Of a DNA stretch of 64,000 nucleotides, positions 53,621 through 64,000 are shown one piece after another (positions within the stretch are counted from its first letter, which is position 1; the number at the start of each line of letters is the position of its first letter). A model generated the notes under the pieces. The model did not search any database and was not told the DNA's origin. It saw only the letters and a list, made by a program, of their open reading frames with translations. The stretch lies in assembly GCA_037367405.1 (NCBI GenBank), contig JAZKJV010002627.1:372001-436000 (forward strand). Reading direction: 5' to 3'. Source of the DNA: Ottelia alismoides (Eukaryota; Streptophyta; Magnoliopsida; Alismatales; Hydrocharitaceae). The position numbers and the translations under genes were made by a program.

Positions 53621-56600
53621 TGATGAATCCACGTTTCATCGTCTTTATTCTATCATTTTGGCCTCAAAAACCCTAGCAAATGCATGTAAATACCATTAAA
53701 TACAGCATCTTAGCATTCATGCATGTACATGTAATTAGTGTATAAAATACTGTAATTAAAGCCAAAATTATGGAATAAATAAAAGAAAAGAAAAGGAATA
53801 AAATATTGTAAATATTTTATGACCCGAAACCCCGAGACCTAGGCATCTTGATGAATAGGTCGACAAGGAATAAAGTAGGGGGAGACAAGGGTCAAAATAC
53901 AGTATAAATACCTTTGTTTCTAATTCATTCTTTATTCATTTTGGGACCTATTTTTGATTCCTCTTTTTATACCTCAAATAAAGAAACTTTATACATGAAA
54001 GTTGTAGATAATTAAATAAATAAAAATACAAAATTGATTTCACTCAAAAATAATGTACAGATAAAAAGTTATGGTCTGAACTAAAATCCAGAATCCCAAC
54101 TTCCTAGACCCGTATCTCACAAATGAAAACTCCAAATGCAGCAAACTCACCTTTAATTGTATATAGTTAGAATAAGCTATTTAATGGTGGTGGTTTCGCA
54201 GTTGGCGGAGCTACGGTTTGAAAGTTGAGTTTTGGACCCCATTGTATACTTGTACAAATTAAAATACTCAATTTATTATTTATTCATTATTTTTATAATA
54301 TTATATTTTTATAATTTTGTAAATATTACTTGTAATATATATGTACATTAAAATCAGAATAAAAACCCAAATAAAACATAAAAATAAAAATACCTATATA
54401 TAGAATACATAGGTATAATACCTATATACATACCTATACTATTACTACTTTTATTTTATTAAATGTATAAAACATATCAGAAAAATAAAATAAAAATATT
54501 TTTAAGTGTATAAAAATACTTTATCAATTTATAAAATAATAAATAATAATAAATTAATTAAAAACACAAAATAAAAATAAAAGAATAAAATATATATGTA
54601 ATATACCTATAAAGGGTATAAAAGTAAACTTGTAAAAATATATCTCATAAAAATAATTAAAAATTACCATAAAATAATTTATAAATTAATAAACATTTTT
54701 TATTTAATAACCTAAAATAAAATAATTCATTTTCTATTTTTAAATTAATTTTTAAATGATTTTCTAGAGGTTTATCCTGGTTGGTCCACGTGGACCAGCC
54801 AGGTGGTCTGGACTATTGACCAAGGTCAACAATCTGACCTTCCCTCTAGGCTGTGTCAGAACTGACTTTTTGACCATCTTCTCCCATTTTTCGAGGGCAC
54901 CCCTTTCATCAAACCATGATGGTGCCTTCTTGACTTTTTCTCCCCGCAGATCAATGATACACGCCTATATCTTGTCTTGGGGATTGGATCACTGATGCTC
55001 GCGTTTCATCTCGATCTTTGCACCCTCTCCATCGTTCTTTCAAAAGACCACCCCTATCTTTCTTCCGCCCTTGGAACCGACTTTGGGTCACCAAAACCCT
55101 CCGGGTGTGGGTCGAGCTGAGCTCTGGTGACAGGGGAGTCTCCCCACACTTCAGCCGAGGTGCGGCGAGCATGTGAAGTCGCATTCCAACCACCTCCGGT
55201 GCCCGCCGTCGTCGAGGTTTTCCCTCGCCCTTCCTGTGCTTGAGGTCTGTTTTTATTGCCTTTTTTTTACGTATCTTTATTTCTAGTAGCTTAAACATCC
55301 ATCTTCACCCGTCCATTTCGCCTGAATCCCATCCGATCATCCTCGCCGCCACCTCGCCAGAGTTCGCTCTGGTGAGATTCTCCCTCGTCGCCTCCCACCT
55401 TCTTCTACTGTGGGGTGATGCGCGGAAATTTTCCCATGCTCCCCTTAACCATTTTTGCAGGTCCTTGGAGCGTGAAGAGCACCTGGAGGTCGTTTTGACC
55501 CTGCCGGAGGTACCTGGGCTCCCTCTTCTTCTCCGACATCGCGGAGGAGCCCTGGTGCATGCCACGCCTTTTTGCTACCCCAGGCACATAGAAGACCTCT
55601 CCAGGAACATTCCAGGCCCTTTTGCAGCTCGAAGGAGTACCGGAGGACAAAGGCGAAGGTCGGGGAAGCTCGCCAAGTTGCTGGTGCTTCCCTGTTCTTC
55701 GTCTTCTTCTTCTGGCCGTCGGATCAAGCCTTGTTCTTAGCGAGAAGCAGGAGCTGTCGGATCTTCTGCCACCCCGGCCGTTCGATCATCAGCGTCGCAT
55801 CTAATCTTGGTTGTTGGGAGGCGAAACGGTATCGTGTGATCGTGTTGCGCCACATGTCTAAGTAACGTCATCTGCGTTGTCCGATCCGCCATTACTTTGG
55901 GTATTTTGTTCTTTAGCCCAAGGTGTTTTTGTATTTATTAAGTAACATTTAGGCTTTGTTATAACTTTGGCTACTTTGCATATAGACCCCCTGGTTTTCA
56001 TTGTATTACATATAGGTTCCTACCAGGTCATGTGCGTTGCGCACGTGACTTGGCAATTTTGCAAGGGGACCCTGGGCTTTTGTTTGTATTTAGTTTTAAT
56101 ACCAAAACTTTTAGTTGTAGTTATTTTATTTCTAGATTTTTGCAACCTAGCCCTCAGACTTTTAGATAATTGCTATCTAATCCCTGCTAGGTACGCGTGC
56201 GTGCGCACGTGAACTTGGTGTTTTTGCAGGATAGCCCTCACAGCTTTTGCTATTATCATTTAGTCCAGAATTATTTTGTTTAGTTATAATTTGTGTGTGG
56301 AATTTGGATGCGTGCCCTTCAACTTTTCTAGATTTACAAATATACCCTTGGCCTGCATGTATTTTCTTGCTATTGTCTCTATTTTTAGCATGTATCTATA
56401 AACATCTAAAAAATCCCAAAAAAATCACATAGATTCCTGTTTCATTGCACTTCCACGGCATATTTTTATTTTGCAGAATTATTGCATTTTAATATTTCTT
56501 AAAAATCAAAAACATGCATTTTAGCTACTGTTTGTATTAGAAAATACCAAAAAATACCAAAACACCTTGAAAAATTCCAAAAAAATTACCTAAGGTCTAT

Positions 56601-57422
56601 TTTAATATAGTGTCAGTCCAAAAATCACTAAAAATTTCAAAACAAAAACCTTAAAAAATCGAAAACCCTAAAAATCTTCAAAAAAATCTAAAAAATCACA
56701 GAAAATTCCTAAAAATATAAACTCAGATCCTGTACATTCCCTATATTATTGTCTTTATTTTAAAATTAATTTTAGAAAATTTTGCTACAGTTTGTTTTTT
56801 TTCTATCTCATTTTAGTTTCAGCTAGCAGCTTTAGTCACTGTTTCGTGTATTTTAGCTTTTAAAAATACCAAACATATTCTGAAAAATCCTCAAAAATCA
56901 CAAAAATAGTAGAAAATTATAAAAAGACCAAAAAGATTTTATTTCCTAATTTTTGAGTATTTTTCTTTATTTTTATAAATATCTTATTCCCTCTTTTCTT
57001 ATATAATATATATATTCCAATAATGAAAAAGAAAATAAAAAAATATAAAATATAAAAAGAAAATACAAAATCAGAAAATTAAAAATAAAATACAAAATGA
57101 AAATTAAAATTAAAATAAAAAAATTTAAAATATAAAACCCACAAAAACCTTTGCACATTGTAGACATTGATCACAATCACATCACATTTTGCACTTAGCC
57201 CGATCTATCATGCCTTGCTCCCTATGTTCGGCCTCTACATACTTCCACTATACATCTTTCATGTAGAGTTATAATAAATTTAACTCCACTTTTGCTTGTC
57301 ATTATTTGATTTATTGATTGTGGGTTAATTGTTGACTAATTAGGGATTTTGAAGTGGTCAAGACATCGATTGCGGTTTCGCCTTGTGAAACCGTACGACC
57401 CTCTATTTTTCCTGATTATCAA
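53621..57422 (+). mobile_element. Element C 5' LTR
   Basis: This LTR is 3802 bases. It begins TGATGAATC and ends TTATCA two bases before the primer site. A GC-rich island spans about 54960-55860. The U5 is unusually A-rich with many AAAAATC and CCAAAAA runs (about 56400-57130). The 166-codon frame at 55240-55740 lies in the island and resembles no protein I know. Confidence 0.93.
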
Positions 57423-57424
57423 AT

Positions 57425-57442
57425 GGCGTCGTTGCCGGGGAG
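57425..57442 (+). other. Element C primer-binding site (tRNA-Asp type)
   Basis: TGGCGTCGTTGCCGGGGA differs from the Athila tRNA-Asp site at one position. Confidence 0.95.
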
Positions 57443-58777
57443 CAACAGCACGTAGATCTTATTTTTTATTGTGTTGTGATTGTTTGTCTACATTTCGTGG
57501 CTTTTATTTTTATTTTCATTATTTTTGATTTATCTGTTGAATTGTCTAACCACTCTCCTTGTTTGAATTTCGTGCAAGGTACACGAATCGAGGGAGGAGC
57601 CCCTCTTGGAGCACCTTCGCACCCACGTGAAGCGGCTTTAGCCTAGCACAAAGAAGGACTTGGAGGATTTTGCAGACAACTCCATAGCATCTATTTTCTT
57701 ATATTTATTTTGTAATTCAAGTGAGTGAGAGACCCATATTATTGTAATAATACAGGTACACTGGACATTGGACTTTCGGGCCTAATTTCCAAGTGATTGT
57801 TCACTTGGGGGGCTCACCGCGACTTTTTCTGTTTTCTTCGCATTTTTTTATTTTGTTTTCCTTTTTTATTTTTATTTATTTTGTGTGATTGAGCCCCTAG
57901 TTTTAGGAGCCGCTTGCGATAGATTAAGGCCAAACACCTAATATATTTGCATGTACTTATAGCCACGTTTGGACTTAGTCAAATTTTAAACAGTTGATCA
58001 CCATCTTCGAGCCGTCGCGTCGTGAGCCCACCCTGCCAAGCGCTGCTCCTGAACTTGATTTGTCGAGAGGAGGAGGGGTGAGCCTAGACCGGACTCTTGG
58101 ATTGAGGATCGGTGATCGACTTGTGGTTCTTCACGATAATAGCAATTTCTGAAACTTAGAGCGATTTCATCGGCTTTGTATTTGCATATAGATTAGGTTT
58201 CAATTCTGTTGAGCATCTTTGCATGTAGAGTGCTGGAGGCAAGGTGAGCATTTCTCTTTAGCATACATCATCGATTTGCCGCTTGCATTGCTTTTCCGAC
58301 TCTCCCTCTGATTTTGCCAACCTAGGCGCTAAGTAAAATTGATTCCTCGTTAGGAGCATGCATCTATCACTCAGAAAAACCCAAAAAAAGTGATAATCAA
58401 TAAAATTGGGACTGCTAATATTACCTGACCCTAAAATCAATTAAAAAGAAAATCTTGTATTGGGGCGAGTAATCCCCTCATTGTCTTCATTTTACTTGCT
58501 CACGCACACACTAAGGATAGTGCCCAAATCCCATTCAGCCCCCTAAGTGTTTGTGCAACATTTTGACTTCTCACCTAACTCTAAAATAGACAAGATAAAA
58601 AGATCGACTTTTCGGTCTCTACCGAGTTGAGTAGGTGAATTGAGGGTTTGTATTCTTTTCATTTTTGTCTGTGATTGTTTTGTGTGCATTCTAGATCGCC
58701 TCTGCGCATTTGTGCCTTTCTTCACTCTTTTGACTTGACCTTCGTGCTCCCCCGAATCTTTTTCTTTTGTTTTCGAG
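57443..58777 (+). other. Element C leader
   Basis: This is 1.3 kb of noncoding sequence. It is similar in layout to the element A leader, with no credible frame before ORF1. Confidence 0.75.
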
Positions 58778-59188
58778 ATGGACCCCTGGAGCACATTTTA
58801 TCCGGACTTTGCGGATCCCTCACTCGCTCCAGCTGGTCCACCTCCCTTTTATCAGGACGATCCACCTCCTACTTTTTCTGATTTTTGTACATACCCGCCT
58901 CAACCACAGTATCAAGACTCGGATTTCTATCCACACCCACCTCCACCTGTATATTATCCACCACCACATCCACACCCACCCGAGTCTGACCTGTTGGAGT
59001 CACCTTCCTCTATCTCTATGAGTGATATCTTGAACCGAATGATGGTGCACATTGATTTGATGAATGATCATCTTGCTATCTTGAGGAAAAATCAGATTAA
59101 TGCTCCTTCCGTCAGGGATACAGATTTACTTGTAGGTGATCATGGGAGCTTGCAATCGCCAAAAATAAAAAAAATGAGAAAATTTTAA
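58778..59188 (+). CDS. Element C ORF1: short proline-rich protein
   Basis: 136 codons from ATG 58778 (MDPWSTFYPDF, aligned with the A and B starts). Residues 10-75 are rich in Pro and Tyr with repeated PPP and HPPPP. A short amphipathic helix follows (SDILNRMMVHIDLMNDHLAIL), then a Lys-rich end (KIKKMRKF). It is much shorter than A ORF1 (342 codons) because the middle acidic region is missing. No zinc knuckle is present and no function is assigned. Confidence 0.72.
   Translation: MDPWSTFYPDFADPSLAPAGPPPFYQDDPPPTFSDFCTYPPQPQYQDSDFYPHPPPPVYYPPPHPHPPESDLLESPSSISMSDILNRMMVHIDLMNDHLAILRKNQINAPSVRDTDLLVGDHGSLQSPKIKKMRKF
59167..59173 (+). promoter_or_regulatory. Putative -1 frameshift heptamer A_AAA_AAA, element C
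   Basis: ORF1 codons ATA AAA AAA ATG give A_AAA_AAA, five codons before the stop. A -1 slip enters the ORF2 frame, which is open. ORF2 has no ATG of its own near its start here, so slippage would explain its expression. Confidence 0.55.
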
Positions 59189-60765
59189 AAACACAAAAAG
59201 AGTTCGGGAGACACTTGGTTGATTCATGTTGTGAGGAGAGTGCCCATCTGCCAGATCATTTGACCACACACCCATTCGCATACTGTCCCACCTTTGACCC
59301 CGAGGATGCCACTGTACAGACTGCTCTTGGCATGCCTCGTGTATATGCTGATTTCGACTTCCTCCCTTGTATGGAAGAAGTCCAAAAATTCAAAAAAATG
59401 TTGACTGAACCCGAAGTGGTGTCTACCATTCATGAGATTATACGTGCCCCACTTCAACAGGCCATGACCAATTTATCTGCTCCTCTTCCCAAGAAGAGAA
59501 AGCAGAGGAGTAGATCTGAGCGTCACATTCTGACCATGGCCACTGCCCACGCCATAACTCATCGTCCCATTCCTAGAAAGAAGAACACAGCCACCCCTTT
59601 CATCACTTGCTCCATCTCTGACTACACTTGTGATCGCATTCTCCTTGACGGCGGTGCATCTATTAGCATATTACCCTTCTCGCTGGTACAGTCTCTTCAC
59701 TTAGGGCCTCTAAAGAAAACCAGGATAATCATTCAGTTTGCTGAATGATCTATCAAGAGGCCGAAGGGTATCCTTGAAAACGCCGTCATTTCTATTCAGG
59801 GCACGAGCCACCATGTTGATTTTGTCGTGTTGCCCATGGAGACCTCCACAGGGGAGACGTCTCCAATCATCCTGGGACAACCATTCCTCGCCTCTGCGAG
59901 GGTCGTTATTGACTATGGATCAGGAGAGATTCGCTTCTGTCCTATTGACGAGAGCGAAGTGTTGATCACCGCACCCACAGTAGACCAGAGACCTGCACCT
60001 GATGCGCACTCACCTATTCTAGCTGACTCCGAGTCCTATGTCATATCTGATGATATTAGAGAAGTTTGCTTATTGACCGCTGATGAGACCCGAGAAATCC
60101 TCCGAACGGGGGAAGACTCGGAAAGCATGGACCTCGAAGTTCCTCCTTCTGGTGTGTGGCGATGTGTTGATGAGATCCGCGGGATTTACGTGGTTGATCC
60201 AATTGAGTGGAGGGCAGATACCAAGACTAGATAGGACGGACCTGGTTTGACTACTTCCACTGATAAGTCAATTCCTGGTCCTTCAAAAGTGAAGATGATT
60301 GAGGTCAGTTATGATGCTGGCCATTATTTTGATAGATTCAGGCCTCTTGATGAAGATGATCCGGGTGAGACTCTTGAGGACGATCTGTATTCTATTACTT
60401 CCACTGATGACTTCGTTCCTTTTGGTTTTGACCTGGACGAGACCTCGAGGACTCTGATTACACTTCTTCCGAGGATGATGAGTTTGTCCCATTCCACTTT
60501 GATATCAGCGAGACTCCCAAGGCCATACTTGACCACACTTCTTCCACTCGCCCGTCCGCGCCTTCACACCATAGGACCACTAAGGGAGAACCTAGCCATA
60601 CTACTTCCATTGACCAGTTCATCCCTTTCCGATTCGACTCCACTGAGGGCCTTCACTCTGTCGACCCTGAGGCTTCCATCTACCGTGAATCCCGATGTTG
60701 ACTTGCACCACACTAGATCTATCCCTCAGCGGTCACGCAAGAAGGTTTGCTTTCCACCTTCTTGA
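59173..60765 (+). pseudogene. Element C ORF2: retropepsin with intact DGGA motif and FxPF repeat tail
   Basis: Open to the TGA at 59746-59748. Motifs: a helical region ending PKKRKQRSRSERHI, then LLDGGASISILP with the catalytic Asp, and IIIQFAE. The TGA replaces the Arg of the LADRS motif (CGA to TGA). The same frame resumes with SIKRPKG, PIILGQPFLA and VVIDYGSGEI. A TAG lies at 60232. Beyond it the tail holds three copies of an F(V/I)PFxFD motif, split by a one-base frameshift near 60440, and ends RSRKKVCFPPS. The protein has no polymerase. C keeps the active site that A and B have lost. Confidence 0.83.
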
Positions 60766-60854
60766 TCATGTGTACATCCGTCTCTGTTGTATATTCTTTC
60801 CTTTGTTTTCCTCTGTCTATCTCCCATTTTGCTCGTCCACCCATTCTCGTGTTT

Positions 60855-61472
60855 GCCTTGCTTAGGACGTACTTTGTCCTAAGTATAGGGGGGTGGACGG
60901 GCCGAGTGTTCATTCACTGTTCCGTTTCATCACTCCTGTTGTTGCCTATACTTAGGACTTCTTTTACCCTAAGTATAGGGGGAGTGGTGTGTACATTCTC
61001 ACAATCTATCGCTCTTCCACTCTGATTTCTTTTCTTATTTTCTTTTTTTCTTCTTTTCCTTTTCTATTTTCTTTATCTATCAAAAAGGTGTTGCCCCTTG
61101 TTGTCAGTGTCTACACTTAGGATGTACTTTGTCCTAAGTATAGGGGGGTGTGCACCCCGAGTTGTTCTACTCTTTTCGATCCTCTCCATTGTCTCCTCTT
61201 CTTGTCTATACTTAGGGATATCTTACCCTAAGCATAGGGGGAGACAAGATGAGTACAATCTATTAATTCCCACCCTTGACCCTCCCTGCCTTGTGTACAG
61301 TCTGCTATACTTAGGATTATTTGATCCTAAGTATAGGGGGATGGTCAACATCTCATTCGTTCATTCCTTCATTTATTTATTTATTCTTTAGACTTTCCTA
61401 TACTTAGTACGAGTTATGTCTTCTCTTTTCTCTCTGATCTATGAGGACATAGCTCAAGCTAAGTATAGGGGG
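60855..61472 (+). repeat. Element C hairpin array, 6 units
   Basis: Units lie at 60855-60893, 60944-60982, 61110-61148, 61205-61241, 61304-61340 and 61397-61472 (the long closing hairpin). The fifth has a 13-bp perfect stem, CTATACTTAGGAT / ATCCTAAGTATAG. Every unit ends in TATAGGGGG or TATAGGGGGG (ATAGGGGG in the fourth, after GC). This is the best preserved array in the window. Confidence 0.94.
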
Positions 61473-63397
61473 TCGTATATACTATGTATATACTTTAGCC
61501 ATAACTCGTACTTTCCAATTTTCTTAATAAATATGGCTAATAATTCTTTAAAATTCATTAAAAATCTTAATAAAAAGATGTTACCATTCCTCAAATTCTT
61601 TTTGTATATAATGATTAATAAATCAGGTGAAAATGTTTTTTGCAAAATGTTTGAAAAATAGTTTGAAAATCTTTGTGAAAATCTATTGAAAACTATTTTG
61701 AAAATATTTTGTTACATGTTTTCAACCTTTGTAAAAATGTGTGGTTTGTAAAAATTTATTTTCTTTGTGTGAAATAAAATGTTTGAAAAATGATTTGCAA
61801 ATGGTTTAAAAAATGGTTGCAAAAATATTTGAAAAATCTATCTATACTGTTTGAAAAATATTTGCAAAATGATTTTCAAATGTGTGTACATTTTTGTAAA
61901 ATTATTTGTAAAAATTATTTTGGACTATAGTTTTCAAAAATTGTTTGAAAAATCTGTGTCAAATAAGCTTGAGGAATACATACATCACACCAAAATTCTT
62001 TACTATATATATACTTATAAAATTGACCACTTACCCTGTAAATTCTTAAAATCCACTTCTTGTAGATATAAGAAGCACTCCCGTGTACATATTGTTAACC
62101 TAGTTTTCAGCCAAAACCTTTTTGTTTTCAAAAATCCTAAAAACATTTGCAATATTAAAATCCAAAAACATTTGAAAAATCCTTTTGAAAAATACAAAAA
62201 ATGCATATGCATCATCATTTTTGCAAAAATCCATGAAAAGTTCAAAAATCTTAAAAATTGCATCACAAAAATATTTTCTGCATCACATTGCATAGCATGA
62301 GCATTTTCAGATTGAGTTTGATAGTTGAACGAATCTAAATAAAATCCGGAGCTTGGAGCTTGATTGGACCTTAAAATCTACCTAATAACAGGAACCTTAT
62401 AGGAATTAGTTTTGAGGTACTTCAAGTCTAGTTGACTTAATTCTTTGAGGATTACGGGACTTGGTTCAATGGATTCTTGACTGCCTAAGTAGAGTATTTT
62501 AGAACACATGCACGACTCTTGTTGATAATGACCTAACTTGGACGCCTGCACCTTTCACATGGCTCGACTCAGTTGGAGTGGTGAGGGGATTGGATTTGTC
62601 GGTATGAGACGCACACAAGTGGAAACACTTGTCATCCTCTAGGGAGGGAAGTGCACCCCAACCCGTCCAGTAATGAGGAAGTCTAAAGACAGGAGAGTAT
62701 GGGTTGCCATAAAGATTCAAAAGAGGGATAGTCTACTGGCTCAAGAGGAAAAACTCCTTATGTAAATGCTGCTGTGAATAGTATTTCAAAAAAAAGTCAG
62801 GCCTGTACAAAAATAAAATGCCTGCAAAGTATGTATAAATGTTGTAAAGTCAATAAGCAAGCTTGAGTTCCAAAGTCAAATATGTGAGCCTGCAGCTGGA
62901 TTACTTGACTACACTGGTCTTGCATCCTAGGATAGGTAGCTACACTGGCTACCGTCCATTCTTCTCTTCACCCCCTCCTCTTGAGCTGGTTGCCAATTGA
63001 ACTTAGAAGGGAATACCCCGCTCCTCGAGGATGGAGTTGTTGGATTGGGGAATCATTGGGTTGTCATACTAGAGAAGTCAGTTTCTTTGTCATTCTAGTT
63101 GGGGAGAGCCACCATCACTTACACTGTACGAGTCAGATTCATAGTTGTAAGGGTTTGCGTATGAATTGAGATATTTCTGACCTGACTATTGAGGAGACTT
63201 GGGCAGAGTTTCAGGATTCTCAGGGACTGTTGGATTTCAAATTCGGTTCTCGTTGAGGTTCCATCCACACTAAAATTCTAAAGGTCCAACTTAAGCTCCA
63301 AACTTTGATTTTGTGAAGACAAGTTTTATAATTAAACTAAATCCAATTTCTTCTTTTTCTTTTCTTTATTTTTCTTTCTACACTTATTGCATAAGTG
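61473..63397 (+). other. Element C 3' untranslated region
   Basis: An AT-rich stretch of degenerate TTTGAAAAAT and TTTGCAAAAT words (about 61600-61960) is followed by the conserved block with CAAAAGAGGGATAGTCTACTG (about 62717) and GGCTACCGTCCATTCTT (about 62949). The open frames are not conserved. Confidence 0.7.
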
Positions 63398-63433
63398 TTT
63401 GCTAGGGACTAGCAAAGGTAAAGTATAGGAGAA
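63398..63433 (+). other. Element C polypurine tract with upstream hairpin
   Basis: The hairpin TTTGCTAG / CTAGCAAA (63398-63416) precedes AAAGTATAGGAGAA, which ends at the LTR. Confidence 0.87.
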
Positions 63434-64000
63434 TGATGAATCAACATTTCATCATCTTTATTCTATCATTTTGGCCTCAAAACCCCTAGCAAATGCGTAT
63501 AATATTATTATATACGGCATCTTAGCATTCAGCATGTACATTGTAATTAGTGTATAAAATACTGTAATTAAAGCCGAAATTATAGAATAAATAAAAGAAA
63601 AGAAAAAGAATAAAATATTGTAAGTATTTTATGACTCGAAACTCCGAGACCTAGGCATCTTGATGAATAGGTCGACAGGAATAAAGTAGGGGGAGATAAT
63701 GGTCAAAATACAGTATAAAAACCTTTGTTTCTAATTCATTCTTTATTCATTTTGGGACCTATTTTTGGTTCCTCTTTTTATACCTCAAATAAAGAAACTT
63801 TGTACATGAAAGTTGTAGATAATTAAATAAATAAAAATACAAAATTGATTTCACTCAAAAATAATGTACAGATAAAAAGTTATGGTCTGAATAAAAATCC
63901 AAATCCCAAATTCCCAGACCTGTATCTCACAAATGAAAACTCCAAATGCAGCAAACTCACCCTTTAATTGTATATAGTTAAAATAATCTATTTAAATGGC
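63434..64000 (+). mobile_element. Element C 3' LTR, first 567 bases
   Basis: It is homologous to the start of 53621-57422 and truncated by the window end. Confidence 0.93.

Larger units (their letters stand above)
53621..64000 (+). mobile_element. Element C: non-autonomous Athila-like retrotransposon, 3' LTR incomplete
   Basis: 5' LTR 53621-57422, primer site 57425-57442, leader, ORF1, ORF2, hairpin array, 3' block, polypurine tract and 3' LTR from 63434, running off the window. The first 300 bases of the two LTRs differ at about 20 sites by eye (about 7%). Inserted in element D gag; the target duplication is expected to end in GATCC (53616-53620) but cannot be checked. Confidence 0.93.

Noticed and set aside
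55240..55740. 166-codon frame as a gene in element C
   Set aside because: It lies within the LTR island with no recognisable domain and overlapping antisense frames.
60855..61472. CRISPR-like array
   Set aside because: The repeats are palindromic units with irregular spacing inside a plant retrotransposon; no cas genes or constant-length spacers.

Overview
This window looks like repeat-dense nuclear DNA from a flowering plant with a large genome; I cannot name the species. I recognise no host gene, tRNA, rRNA or CRISPR array. Almost every base can be placed in LTR retrotransposons, mostly Ty3/Gypsy elements of the Athila/Tat type. The signs are a primer-binding site complementary to tRNA-Asp, LTRs of 3.2-4 kb and Athila-like pol motifs. 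There is also one decayed Ty1/Copia element and one long solo LTR that is probably chromoviral.

Layout. 1-2301: 3' part of an LTR of the same family as element A. 2302-about 2980: unassigned. About 2980-6783: an Athila-type LTR on the minus strand. 6784-7386 and 35901-37625: two halves of one decayed Copia pol gene, split by element B (minus strand, 7387-35895, target duplication ATTGG). Element B carries a foreign solo LTR in its leader (about 15817-19078), and its 5' LTR is split by element A (plus strand, 22378-35056, target duplication CCCAT). 37626-42223: two Copia LTRs facing each other. 42317-53620: element D (minus strand), an Athila-like element with recognisable gag, RT, RNase H and integrase, cut on the right by element C (plus strand, from 53621 past the window end).

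Elements A, B and C form a non-autonomous group. They keep two reading frames (a proline/serine-rich ORF1 and a retropepsin-like ORF2 with an acidic tail) but have no RT or integrase. D shares their LTR ends, 3' untranslated block and hairpin array, so its relatives are the natural source of pol proteins. All coding regions are damaged to some degree; several stops fit C-to-T decay.

The most unusual signal is shared by A, B, C and D. Directly after the last stop codon there is an array of 4-6 hairpins built on CTATACTTAGG...CCTAAGTATAG, each normally followed by a G-run that copies the element's own polypurine tract. A longer hairpin closes the array. A further hairpin with compensatory changes sits just 5' of the true polypurine tract in A, C and D. 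A second shared signal is an A-rich slippery heptamer at the ORF1/ORF2 junction of A, B and C, with ORF2 always in the -1 frame. A and B also share a retropepsin domain that has lost its catalytic Asp, while C keeps DGGA.
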